From Malachius bipustulatus (lineage: Eukaryota > Arthropoda > Insecta > Coleoptera > Melyridae), in assembly GCA_910589415.1 (NCBI GenBank), contig OU342633.1, positions 39,314,210 to 39,378,209 on the forward strand: 64,000 bases of DNA, in the 5' to 3' direction. Under the pieces are notes generated by a model. The model worked only from the letters and a program-made list of their open reading frames with translations, had not been told where the DNA came from and made no database searches. Shown piece by piece: positions 47,930-57,900 of the stretch (position 1 is its first letter; each line of letters opens with the position of its first letter). Position numbers and translations under genes: made by a program.

Positions 47930-49500
47930 TTCGCCTATTCAGGCCCTACTCCCTAAACCTTTCAAGAGAGCCACATGAGGGTAGTCGAGTTCAGGGTATG
48001 TATCATCGAGTCTGAAGCTTAAAAACTTCATAAACCTCATCAGCATAGATTCGCCTCATTGATGCGCACTAAAACTACAAAACAAGGAGACCCCACAAAA
48101 GACGCATAGTGCATGAGTCTTAAAAAAAGTAGGAATGAACCTACTATCGACGACAAAATATTAAAACAAATTTCATCGTCCTGCCTAAAGCCTACAGAAG
48201 AAAGGGCAAAAGTCTGAGCAGTATGAAAGACAACACCATGCAAGGTCTATAAAATAAATGTACCTCTCCTCTGCAGTATTGATTTGGAGAATTTGAGATA
48301 GAGTAGTCAAAAACTATAGCTTTTTTGCTTTTTTTTAAATAGATAATTTTACACTTTGGTGATAACTTAGATGTGGAAGATTTAGAGGGAAAACCATTCG
48401 GAAAGGGATCCGATGCCCACCTTCGGTGAAAGCGCATCTGACTTCGTCTTCACAATACCAAAAATTTTCATATAAGCGGCACTGATAAAAATTGTAAAAA
48501 GTGGATGTCCAAGCATAGATCCTAGAGGTACACCGGATGAAATTCTATACGTCTGATGCATGAAATTTGTAAAAAGGCACCTCAACATAAGAATCCCCTG
48601 CCAGCGAGATAATCTCTAAAGATCTTATGGATGGGTTTCAGAAGCCGAAGCTACGGTTAAGAGAATCGAAGGCCTTGCTAATGTCCGTATAAACAACATC
48701 AACCTCTTTTTTTAAAAAAAGATAAGAACAACGCAAACCGTCTTCCACATCTCCGTAAGTTTACTCTTTCCTAGTGTCATATTTAAAATATGCCAGGAAC
48801 TCTCATACACAATCTTTAACAAGAAAAGCAGGAATTTTGTCTGGACTTTTCGAGAGTTTTGGTCGGAGCTTTTTGGAAACGACCATAACATCATCCTTAA
48901 AAATTCAGGAAACAGAGACTACAGTATGCTCCCACGGACCCTTGATCCGAAACCCTCGCCCTGGCCCCAATGGAGGTTCAAATTGGGAATTTAAGAAGGA
49001 ATCAAAGCACTCAACGGACTTCTGGTAGCCCGCGCTTACAAGATTGTCATGGTCAAAATTCTCGGGGAATAATTTTCCGTCTGATTAAATCGATCGATAC
49101 CATCGCAACTGATCCATTTTTGCCCAATTTTGACTTTTATATCCTTCGAGAACTAATGCGTATATTTATTTTCTATACCGCTAGCTGTGAAGTTGAAGGA
49201 ATAAAGTTGTCTGGAGCACGATAAAGTGATTAAAGTTTACCAGGAGGAGATATCAAAACTTTCCCATTCCCGTAGAAAGCCTCAAATAACCAAGTTGGAT
49301 GGTAGTAGTTTTCATCAATCTTCATCCACCGTACAGTCCTGTGAGAATTCCACCTGGGATTATGACAAAACGACAAAACTGCTTTACCCCTCCTGCACGA
49401 TTTCGCCTGAAACCACGTACTCGGTCCATTTTAGCTTTACTACATTAAGCATCAGCTTTTAAGATGACAAAACTCAAAAGAGAACAAGACTAGGCATAGG
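47930..49500 (-). pseudogene. Decayed antisense LINE (RT and C-terminus)
   Basis: From right to left on the minus strand: KLRPKLSKSPDKIPAFLVKD (near 48,845; N-terminal RT), EVDVVYTDISKAFDSLN (motif A, near 48,690), RISSGVPLGSMLGHPLFTIF (motif B, near 48,520), and far downstream MRFMKFLSFRLDDTYPELDY (near 48,025), a usual C-terminal motif. Many stops and shifts separate them. It is jockey-like, possibly the same family as 44,072-45,000. Sequence from 49,030 to 49,500 is probably its upstream part, but I cannot read motifs there. Confidence 0.7.
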
Positions 49501-50329
49501 CAACGATTTTAACACGAATTCGAAGGTATTACAAACATTACTAACGAAACTCGTCCAAAAAGAGTGGGACCTTTGACGTTCAGAAAGGTCTGCAGTGAAA
49601 AGATTCAAAATATCACACAAGAATTGTTATAATTTCAAGAATCAAACGTCTCCGCTCATTTTTCAAAGTTTACTCCACGATCCCCGTACGTACGCTCATG
49701 AGTTCATGCGAATTAATAAGCAAATGTTAACTGCTATTAAGTGATATTAATCAACAATTAATTATTTATAATTTGACAAGGTAATAGTTTGTTTTCTACG
49801 CTGTAAAAAACATACTTTTGCAGTTGAGAAAATAGGTTTATCTATGTCGTCAATTTGTCGTGACCTCGTCATTAGTATAATGTAACTATACCTACTACTC
49901 ACAATCATTTTAACACCTTCATTCAGTAAGTACGCAATTAACATAATATAATCATTTAACAATCTAGGTATTAACGAGTAATTAGAAAATAACAGTAATA
50001 TCGCTGTGCCTAAGTAGGTATTTATACTGCACATCCGCTCTGTGCTAATAAGAAAGCAGGAATCAAATTCCTGCTATATCGTCTACATCTATATCAGTAA
50101 GAAATCCTGGAAAAAGTGGAAAACCAACTTTTTTCACCTGCAATACCTAGGTCTTCGCTAGGAATACACTGGGGTTTAATACCTTTCAGCTATTGAAGTG
50201 GGTGTTATCCAAACATTAAAGTTGAAAAGAAAACTTCCTAGAGTTTTCTCGGAATTGAAAATTCTCGTATTTTTCACCAGTCTGTATAACGTCAATTCCA
50301 CAATACCAAATAATCTACCCCCTCCCGAT
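49501..50329. other. About 830 bp without recognised features
   Basis: AT-rich intergenic DNA before the small-peptide gene cluster. Confidence 0.4.
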
Positions 50330-50460
50330 CTACCCGATCTGGTCAACAGAACCTGTGACGAAGATCAACCCTAAGTATTCCGATTCAAAAACCAAAAAAA
50401 CCCAACTGCTTATCGACGAAAGTCTCTAACATGCACTCTAGGAGAGCTACTGGAAAAATT
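50330..50460 (+). repeat. Conserved upstream block of gene-family copy 1
   Basis: Contains AAGATCAACCCTAA and CTTATCGACGAAAGTCTCTA followed by ACATGCACTC. Related blocks lie at 51,650-51,790 (ahead of copy 2) and 63,490-63,550 (ahead of copy 4), so the duplicated unit extends several hundred bases upstream of the promoter. Confidence 0.75.
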
Positions 50461-50589
50461 TTAAGACAATTTTCAATTTCTGGAAAATTACACAAAAATG
50501 TTCAATTGACGTAGGTACTTCTACCAAAACCGCTGTTCAAAAAAAAATTCTATTCTATGTATATTCTTATCACTTTATTATTGTCCAAA

Positions 50590-50735
50590 AAGTAATTATC
50601 CTCGTTCCTATTCCTGTTATCTCCTACTTGGTGCAAAATTTTTTGCTAATTTGGCAGTTTTTGCCCTTAATTACTATGCCTATGAAATGCAATTAGTCAG
50701 GCATTATAAAATAACTGGCAATACACTCCATTGCC
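50590..50735 (+). promoter_or_regulatory. Promoter of family copy 1: paired TTATC sites, TATA, initiator
   Basis: AATTATCCTCGTTCC holds the first TTATC (50,596-50,600) and CTGTTATCTCC the second (50,617-50,621). TTATC is the complement of the GATAA core bound by GATA factors. A second conserved string, CTAATTTGGCAGTTTTTGCC, follows. The TATA box TATAAAATA begins at 50,705, and a CCAGT initiator places A+1 at 50,736, 31 bases downstream. The same arrangement recurs at 54,970-55,114 and 63,618-63,919. GATA binding is inferred from the motif only. Confidence 0.7.
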
Positions 50736-51340
50736 AGTGTACAAATTCTTCATCCGTTTGCTCACAGACATACCAAACAGGCACCGCTTTTCCGGTGTAT
50801 AATATACTTAAATTGTTTCCGCCGAAGCCCAGTTCGGAAAAAGAAGTTAAACTCGTGAATCACCATCCGCGGGAAGAAGTATTTCTTACTTCTGGCTTCT
50901 AAAACGGCTCTAATTTATGCCCAAGTTTGGTATTCTGTGCTGTATTTATCCTGTTAGAGATATTCTCATTGGTCACCGATATCATTTTTACAATCGCAAA
51001 CATTGTTCTCTTTAAAGGTGTGACTGCTCAAACTTGTCGTCCGGGGAATGTACGTCATGTCCAGCTCGAGGTCCAGCTTGTACAAAATGGCATCCACAAG
51101 AATCTTGTTCGTCATTATTGCATTTGCTCTTGTGGGATCCCTGCGTATGCGCGAAAAGCTCCTAGAATGGAGTATTCTGACCAAATCATGACCAATAATG
51201 AGATGGGAAATCTTGAAAGGAAATCGTTTGCAGAGGCTTCCCAAAGCAAGTTGGAGGCTAAAATGTTTAGACGTCTTCCGATAGAGTTCCAGACTGTATA
51301 ATGATATAATTTTAAACATATTAATAAATATACAGGTGTG
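50736..51340 (+). pseudogene. Small secreted-peptide family, copy 1 (frame offset)
   Basis: Unrecognised family. Exon 1 (from about 50,736) is short and non-coding; its donor region is altered compared with copies 3 and 4 and may be GTGTAT near 50,796. Exon 2 starts after GAGGTCCAG at 51,077. ATG at 51,087 opens a hydrophobic leader, MASTRILFVIIAFALVGSL, that looks like a signal peptide. This frame stops at 51,191 after 34 residues. The downstream family segment (SDQIMTNNEMGNLERKS) is intact but in another frame, because about two extra bases sit after the leader compared with copy 2. AATAAA lies at 51,323-51,328. Either a frameshifted pseudogene or a copy making only a very short peptide. 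The intron shares a block (50,897-50,943) with copy 3. Confidence 0.65.
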
Positions 51341-51409
51341 TTTTATTTTGTAGTACTTACCTATGCATATACCTAGTCCAGTAAAAAAAAAAAAAAAAAA
51401 ACTGGGGAA

Positions 51410-51600
51410 AACCCGTAACTTTTTTGTCTTGGGAATCTTTTGGTCTTAGGTGAAAGGGTAGTTTCATCCCCTCAGGCTAGATAACAGGTTTGTTAAATCG
51501 GGCAAATAAAGTGATCGTTTTTAGCGTTTAGGGATAGTTTGAGAGGAGTACGAAAAGCAAAAAACAGTAAACATATTAGACCCCCTCCTCCCGTACGGTG
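51410..51600. repeat. Conserved downstream block after copy 1
   Basis: Contains TTTTGGTCTTAGGTGAAAGG and TTTTAGCGTTTAGGG, matched at 57,705-57,900 after copy 3 (TTTTGGTCTTAGATGGAAGG, TTTTAGCGTTTACGG). It marks the 3' part of the duplicated unit. Confidence 0.75.
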
Positions 51601-51649
51601 ATCTTAAAAAGAGAACATTATAGAACAGACAAAATTATACAATAAGCTC

Positions 51650-51790
51650 ATCTGGTCTAACAGATCGTGTCCCGACCTACGACTAAGATCAACCCTATAA
51701 TAATTAGTCCGATTCGTAGACCAAAGAAACCAAAACGTGACCCAACCGCCTGCCTATCGATCTATCTCTCTAACACGCCCTTTAAGAAAG
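51650..51790 (+). repeat. Conserved upstream block of copy 2
   Basis: AAGATCAACCCTATAA, then CCAACCGCCTGCCTATCGAT and CTCTAACACGCCC match the blocks upstream of copies 1 and 4. The promoter that should follow is missing; a LINE fragment lies there instead. Confidence 0.75.
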
Positions 51791-51964
51791 CTTAATAGAA
51801 AAAAAGGTAAAAAAAAGGCAAGTAACGCCAGTAAAAGGTAGTTTGTCCATTTGATAGAAATTGATCGATTTCTATAATTATAAGAAATCTGTGCCCCAAG
51901 ACATCTTATTTCGTGTCTTGTAATCTTTCCAATTTCTCTAAAACACGGCCCAACACACCAGCGC

Positions 51965-52995
51965 CATACGGACTTTACAAAAGCTTTCGACTGCCTGTCA
52001 CATGATCTGATTGTTGCCAAGTTGAACTCCTTTGGGTTGCCATGGAATATCGTCGACGTATTTTTCGACTATTTGAGAAATAGGCTGCAGTATCTGGAGA
52101 TCTCAGGTTATCGATCGCAGGCTTTTGACGTCCCCTCGGGTGTTCCATAGGGATCTGTTCTTGGACCTCTCCTATTTATAATATTCGTCAATGACGTGGT
52201 CAATATTTTTAAGTCCAAGTACCTGATATATGTGTCGAATCTGCGACACTTATAATCAGATCTCCCACGATCTGGACATCTTCTGCTGTTCAGTCAACGA
52301 CATACGGCTGCGGTTCCTCGGCACATGACCTGCAGCTCCTCTGCGTGCTTCACATTTTTTATTCTTTACCTACTTGGTATTTTTGCTACTCACTGTGTAA
52401 CTAACTGTTTTTAATTCTGCACTACTGTATTTTTATTATCTAGTGTTCTGTAATTGGACTTTTGTCTGTGTGAACATATTCGAAATAAATAAATAAATAA
52501 ATAAATAAATATGCGGACGATATGAAGAATAATTCCCGCATTGAGTAACCATGCGATGCTCTTGTTTTACAAGAAGATATTGAGATCTTTTATTAATGAT
52601 GGTGTTGGTGTAATGGTCTAGACTTGAACATCTCGAAGTCTTCAGTTGTGTCCTTTACAAGGAGTAAATTGTGCAATACTGTTTTTGTATTTATCAGTGA
52701 TAGTGTTTTACAAATAAACAACAAAATCCGTGATCTTGGTGTCTTGTTCGGTTTATCATTCTCCTTCAAGGCTCACATCGAAATGACTGTTTTTTAAATG
52801 GATATAGGACTCTTGGTTTTCTGATTAGAAACTCACGAGACTTTACTAATAAAGAAACAACTATGTTGCTTTTCAACGCATTGGTCCGACAATTATTAGA
52901 ATATGCTTCAATGATTTGGTATCCATCTCAGGTAGGCACTATTAGTGTGCTGGAGAGGGTGCAGCGTCGATTCTTGAAATTTCTATCTTTCAGGG
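51965..52995 (+). pseudogene. LINE reverse transcriptase fragment in the 5' region of copy 2
   Basis: Sense-strand RT: DFTKAFDCLSHDLIVAKLN (motif A), FDVPSGVP-stop-GSVLGPLLFI (motif B, Gln codon now TAG), KYLIYADDMK (motif C, split by a nested insertion at 52,233-52,508), then DLGVLFGLSFSFKAHIEM and a C-terminal IRNSRDFTNKETTML ... ERVQRRFLKFLSF. Several further stops. R1/jockey-type architecture; 5' truncated. It occupies the place where the promoter and exon 1 of the peptide-gene copy 2 would be, so that copy lost its 5' half. Confidence 0.8.
52233..52508 (+). mobile_element. 276-bp LINE-tail insertion inside the RT YADD codons
   Basis: Flanked by ATATG direct repeats (52,228-52,232 and 52,509-52,513). 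It ends in an AAATAAATAAATAAAT tail and has a 3'-UTR-like, non-coding body. Removing it rejoins the TAT and GCG codons of the YADD motif. It is a severely 5'-truncated non-LTR element that landed in the older LINE. Confidence 0.85.
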
Positions 52996-53324
52996 TTGAC
53001 TGTGTGTGTACAGCGTTCCCGATATGAAACAGAAAATACTTCAGAAGTAACCAAAATAAAAATATTTTAATAGTTTTATTCTGTGAAATTGTTGTCTTTC
53101 TTATATTGATAATTTTTCTTTCTCTTTAAATTGATTATATATTTCATATAGTTTGTTCAATTTATTTTAAGCCGCCATATCTAAGTTTTTTGTGTTTTCC
53201 ACATCTTTATTTGGCTATGCCGTTGGTTATTCATTTATTTATTTATTTAAATAAGTAATTGTGTTAATGAAACCTACGAGACAATTTATGTTTATCAACA
53301 AAGATAATTTTTTATACGTTTCAG

Positions 53325-54050
53325 TTACAACTTGGTGCAAAATGGTATCCAAAGGAATCTGTCTGGTTCGTCGTTATTGTACTTGCTTAATAAAATCCCT
53401 GTATGCGCAACCCGCTCTTAGAATGGATGATTCTGACCAAACCATGTGTTCCGTCCCCATGTATCCTTTTCCAAAAATTCTATGTTAAAGGGCACTACAA
53501 TAGAGTACCTACACTTGATGACTTCGAGTTGAGTCACAGTCCTGTGTGCACCTGTACTGGAACCGAGCGAATCCACTTCGCATCCTGCATCGCGACGGTA
53601 TGACCCTTGTTGCCGAATAAAAGCTCTTAGCTGTCTACAAGGGATGTTTACGGTAGGTGCATAATTCTTATTCTGTAAGTTATATAATTGCTCTCCAAAT
53701 TAGTTCCGCTGGTCCTTCGAATCTTCTAAATTACGTAACTTTAAAAAAAGCGTGACTTGCTGTGCAAATAGAATAAATGAGTTCTTGAGAGTAAGTCATT
53801 GCGAAACACCATAACTAATAATGAAATGGGCGAACTTTTAAGGAAATCGTTTGAAAGGGTTCCCCAAAGCAACTTGGAGGATGAAATGTCTGTAGATGCT
53901 CTTTTTTAAAGTGATTTTTCAAACAGTAACTCTTGCATAACTGTCAACGCAAAAACATGTTTTGTCAGTGCACATTTGAGCACACGTAAGTATTATGACC
54001 ATCATCCGGACCTAATTATCATGATGTAATTAAACATAATAAATAATAAA
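53325..54050 (+). pseudogene. Small secreted-peptide family, copy 2 (multiply disrupted)
   Basis: Exon 2 begins after TTTTTATACGTTTCAG at 53,325; ATG at 53,342. The leader has a +4/-1 pair of indels against copies 1 and 3, so the hydrophobic core is replaced by a Cys- and Arg-containing stretch (SKGICLVRRYCTCLIKS) before the frame is regained at SLYAQPALRMDDSDQ. It then runs into a solo LTR at 53,447 and stops at 53,488. The rest of the family segment resumes at 53,809 (NNEMGELLRKSF ... PQSNLE). A poly(A) signal AATAAA is at 54,038. Promoter and exon 1 are gone. Clearly non-functional in its original role. Confidence 0.7.
53447..53808 (+). repeat. Solo LTR, 362 bp, inserted in copy 2 exon 2
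   Basis: Begins TGTTCCGTCCCC and ends CATTGCGAAACA (TG...CA). Flanked by CCATG (53,442-53,446) and CCATA (53,809-53,813), a 5-bp target duplication with one change. It contains AATAAA near 53,616. The intact copies have no sequence here, which confirms the limits. Confidence 0.8.
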
Positions 54051-54072
54051 TAAATATACGTTGGTGTTAAAC

Positions 54073-54237
54073 AATAACGTTTTCTGAACGACACATTTGC
54101 CCTAATGGTATGGTAAAACAGAGACATCGATGTTTCAATGGTCATTACCATCTCATCAGTTTGTCACATCACCACCACCAGAGGAGCCGATCAGAAAGAA
54201 AATCAAAGCTATAAGCAAATGATTTGTCGGAAACATA
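54073..54237 (-). mobile_element. Second copy of the hammerhead-bearing retroelement
   Basis: Inverted relative of 38,240-38,409, sharing TGTTTCCGACAAATCAT, CTTATAGCTTTTGATTTTCT-like sequence, GGTGGTGATGTGACA, the ribozyme and TGTGTCGTTCAGAAA. It lies immediately downstream of the poly(A) region of gene-family copy 2. No clear target duplication remains. Confidence 0.75.
54116..54165 (-). ncRNA. Hammerhead ribozyme, second copy
   Basis: Minus strand: stem I ACAAA (one mismatch against TCTGT), CTGATGA, stem II ATGGT/ACCAT with loop AATG (better paired than at 38,316), GAAAC, stem III ACAT/ATGT, GTC. The core is intact. Compensatory-looking change in stem II keeps pairing between the two copies. 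Confidence 0.7.
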
Positions 54238-54452
54238 GTGACTTGCAAGGCAAATGCCATCTGACGACTGAAAAGTATATAACTTTCAATATGTCAATCA
54301 GAGATTCTCCCAGAGAAATCTGCAATTTTTCACTACCATTTCTGACAGTTCACTGAAAAACCAATTACCTTGCGAATCTCAGTAAACCACGCCTACGAGT
54401 ATACATACAGTAACTAACATTACACTTTGCATAATTTTTACATAAACTTTTT

Positions 54453-54801
54453 GCATAAAAATCGACACACAGCAGGGGCGTGTAGGGCACCCAAAATATA
54501 TGGAACTCCATATTAAGTTGCACCTCTGAGAAGTTATAGACCTCGAAATAGGGAATTCAAAATTTGAAAAAATCAATATCTCGGTTAAACTTGAACTTAG
54601 AAAAACCAAATTTGGTACACGTTTTGAGCAATCATTGATAGTAGTAGGTAGGTAAAGTTAATTGTACCATTTTAAAGAGTTGATATTGATAATTTTTTCG
54701 AAATTTGAAAACCCCTTTTCAAAATGTACAGAGGTAAGTTGCGTTGAATCAATATATTTTGGATTCCCCTACAGGCCCCTGCTCTGTGCCGCTTCTTATG
54801 C
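54453..54801. repeat. Foldback MITE, about 349 bp
   Basis: GCATAAAAATCGACACACAG followed by CAGGGGCGTGTAGGG at the left pairs, with differences, with the right end (CCCCTACAGGCCCCTG ... GCTTCTTATGC). The arms continue as inverted matches around ATATATGGA / TGAATCAATATAT. Non-coding. Confidence 0.65.
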
Positions 54802-54969
54802 GAAACAACTTATATATAAATTGAAAATTAATTAAATTTACAGCTTTCGTAGAAAAATCAATGCATTCAACTCGCGGATAATGGTTATTAACACTCATAG
54901 AATGATTAAGACTCACTATAATGATAAAATTCATTATTAGCTTTTTACTTAACAACTATTTTATTATTC

Positions 54970-55113
54970 AAAAGGTAATTATCCTCGTTCCTGTTCCTGT
55001 TATCACCTATTTGGTATGGATAAATTGTCTAATTTGGTCATTTTTGCCCTTAATTGCCTTACAACGCAATTCGTCTAGTAGTATAAATAGAAGCGAGTGT
55101 ACCTTTCATTACC
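54970..55113 (+). promoter_or_regulatory. Promoter of family copy 3
   Basis: TTATC sites at 54,979-54,983 and 55,000-55,004 in the same AATTATCCTCGTTCC ... GTTATCACC context as copies 1 and 4, 21 bases apart as in copy 1. TATAAATAG at 55,082-55,090; the initiator ACCAGT puts A+1 at 55,114, 32 bases from the TATA start. Confidence 0.75.
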
Positions 55114-56800
55114 AGTGAACAAATTCCTCCGTTTGCTCCCCTTAGAAAACAGAAAACGAAGGTATGTATAAAATCCTGTTCCAAAATATACGAACACTAC
55201 TATTATCTGTGTAGTAGTGCGAAAACATATAGCAGTTCTAAGTGCACCCAAAGTCTAATTAACCGACCTCATCTAAGTTCACATATCTCATCATCTTCAA
55301 TTTACACTTTTTTATTCATTTTGTTTTTGTGGAATTTCGTCTCACACCAGGTCGTGAACATGTTGTATAATTTATTTTTGTTCGTGCAAGTAGTTCAGGT
55401 GTATCACTTTAATTGTTTTCTAAGCTCGCAGGAATAACCATCAGAATTCAGAAGTAAGAATTATAAGAGTATTCTTCAACAAACGGAGAATCATGGGTAT
55501 CATTCACGAGGGCGAACCTTCCTACACGAGCCGTAGGCGAGTGTTGAAACGTGCAAGTGAATAATGACCATTTTCCGCGAGATGAAGACACTATTTTCTC
55601 CGCGGCTTTCTGAAAAAATCATCATAGTCACGCGTGTCAAAACGCGTTTTGCCTGTGTTGTTGCACTTTGCTCTAATTGGTGATTTTTGTTCTATTATTT
55701 CACAGGCTGATCTGTAATAATTATTGACTTCTATGAGTGAAGGTGCGTCTATTATCTCACGGCATTAGGAACGTACATCGTTTTATTATTAAAATGAAAT
55801 CAGCATGATAATGAACGTTTTATTCAATATAGTCGTACAGAAATTTTCTTCCGAGTTCTAAAACGGCTTTAGTTTATGGCCTACGTTTGGTACTCTCTGC
55901 TGCATCCATCCTTGTATACAAGAGATTCTCCTTGATCTTCTATAATGTCTTTTGGAATAAAAATACTGATGTCTTTAGAGGTATTAGTAACTGTAGCTGC
56001 AGTCAGACTTATCTTCCAGGAGTTAAGCTCCGTTTAACTCTCAAAAATAGCTTTTAGAATTCCTCGAAGGACGAGTTTTCGTCATATCATTTTTTCATGT
56101 ATATTATCTTTCGAGATAATTTTTATGGGATTTGTTTTACTACATTCAGTATTGAGGCGACTGTAAATGACGAGTTTGTAAAAAACAACACTATATTATA
56201 TCAAGGAGAATTTATTGCAGCAAGATAACCCACAGCACAAATAAACAACAAACGTCGGACATAAATTTAAAACATTTTGGAAGGTCAGAAGTAAGAAATA
56301 ATTACCTTTTTCTGATTATGGTGATTCCTGACTTCCTCAGGAATGACTTTGAAATATTGGCTTAGGCTGGGTCTCCAACGGGAGCCAAAATAATGAAAGA
56401 ACTTTTTTGATATATTTTTTTTAACAAAGGTATTCTTTTAATGTTTCAGTTTCTACTTGCACAAAAAGGCATCCAAAGGAATCTTGTTTGTCGTTACTGC
56501 ATTTGCTCTTGTAGCATCCCTGCATGACGATTCTGACCAAGTCATGGCTAATAATGAGATGGGCAATCTTGAAAGGAGATCGATTGAAGGGGCTCCCCAA
56601 AGCAACTTAGAGACTAATATGTTTGACAGAGCTATGAGACCTCATTAGAAGGACGTACTTAATATAGTAACTCAAAGAGTAAAACATTTTGTTTATGCAT
56701 ATCTGAGCACACTTTTTAGCACCATTCTTACCTAGTTATCGCTATACCATGGTATAATATTAAACACTAATAAAAATAAAATATAGGTGTTGTTTTATTT
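55114..56800 (+). pseudogene. Small secreted-peptide family, copy 3 (start codon lost, rest open)
   Basis: Exon 1 is 55,114-55,161, non-coding, with a consensus donor GAAG/GTATGT. The intron is about 1.29 kb with acceptor TAATGTTTCAG; exon 2 starts at 56,450. The codon equivalent to ATG in copy 1 is AAG (56,466-56,468), and neither exon supplies another upstream in-frame ATG; an in-frame TTG lies at 56,457. Downstream the frame is open for 59 codons to TAG at 56,646. It gives a hydrophobic leader (ILFVVTAFALVASL), an acidic segment with DDSDQVMANNEMGN, a basic pair ERR, and a 20-odd residue tail without cysteine. This resembles a signal-pro-mature peptide precursor; function unknown. Poly(A) signals are at 56,769 and 56,775. 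Copy 3 lacks an 8-codon stretch (YAQPALRM-like) present in copy 2. Confidence 0.65.
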
Positions 56801-56823
56801 TTTGTATATTTGTAGTAAGTATA

Positions 56824-57641
56824 CAGTGTGTGTCACAGGCATGGTACACCCCCTTTTTTTCCTTTATTTTTTGAGATAATTTTTTGAAATTTGGTACGTC
56901 GCATATTCTCGATAGAGCGCACTTTTTAGCAGAAAATTGAATTTTTTTCCTCATCCGGTTTTTCCGGAAATGTTACCAACTTTTTATTTTTAAATGGGAC
57001 ACCCTATATATTATTATATTTTTGGATTCTATACATTTGTACGAATCCAACAATACCACATAAGTACCATTTTAAACGTCAAATTTGTTTTTATTTTATT
57101 TTTTATTTATCAATTATAGTGTGCCATGACTATTTCGTTTTACTCCAATTGGATCGTCTAATGCTAGAAAAATCGAATTTTTGTTCAAAGTACTAAATTA
57201 AGTGATTTATTGATGAATTATGGGCACCGGAATGATTTTTTGAGCAACATATTGGTACCGAGGTACCATCTACTAGTACTCTTAATAAGGGACATTTTGG
57301 TGTACCCATTTTGTATCTGTTACCAACACAACTGAAGTCATGGCACACTATAATTGAGAAATAAAAAATTAAATAAAAACAAATTTGACATTTAAATGGT
57401 AATTATGTGGTATTGTTGGATTCGTACAAATGTATAGAATCCAAAAATATAATAATATATAGGGTGTCCCATTTAAAAATAAAAACTTGGTAACATTTCC
57501 GGAAAAACCGGATGTGGGAAAAAATTCAATTTTCTGCTAAAAAGTGCGCTCTATCGAGAATATGCGACGTACCAAATTTCAAAAAATTATCTCCAAAAAT
57601 AAAGAAAACAAGGGGCTGTACCATGCCTGTGACACACACTG
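56824..57641. mobile_element. 818-bp foldback MITE with TA target duplication
   Basis: Perfect ends CAGTGTGTGTCACAGGCATG, inverted on the right, between TA dinucleotides. The arms (56,824-57,131 and 57,335-57,641) are highly similar inverted copies; a 200-bp unique centre holds no gene. It separates the 3' end of copy 3 from the family downstream block, which resumes at about 57,646. Confidence 0.9.
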
Positions 57642-57659
57642 TAGAGTCCAGTCGAAAAA

Positions 57660-57900
57660 GGGGTTAATACCGCTTCAGTTACTTTTTTAAGTCTTGAGGT
57701 TATTTTGGTCTTAGATGGAAGGGTAGTGTAAACTCCCACGGGTTAGGTAACAAAACAAGTCTCGTGACCAAAACATGTTATATTAATAAATAGAAATCGA
57801 GCAAAAATAATCCAGAAAAAGTTATGGTTTTAGCGTTTACGGGTAATTCAAGAGAGTAGGAATTATATTACACCTTCACCCCAGAACTTTTCCAAAACGA
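57660..57900. repeat. Conserved downstream block after copy 3
   Basis: Counterpart of 51,410-51,600; see that entry for the shared strings. The conserved AGTCCAGT directly right of the MITE matches the sequence after copy 1 at 51,374. Confidence 0.75.

Noticed and set aside
48030..48060. Hammerhead-like CTGATGAGG on the minus strand
   Set aside because: No GAAA core or GTC site follows; it is coding sequence of the LINE C-terminus.
50927..51301. 124-codon open frame with hydrophobic start and several cysteines
   Set aside because: It starts at TTG within the copy 1 intron, runs across the splice acceptor, and reads the leader exon in the wrong frame. The cysteines are frame artefacts; only the last third matches the peptide family.
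50966..51319. 117-codon minus-strand frame
   Set aside because: Antisense to family copy 1; no independent evidence.
53261..53488. 75-codon frame that looks like a cysteine-rich peptide
   Set aside because: The cysteines derive from indels in the decayed leader of family copy 2 and from the inserted LTR, not from a true cysteine-rich family.
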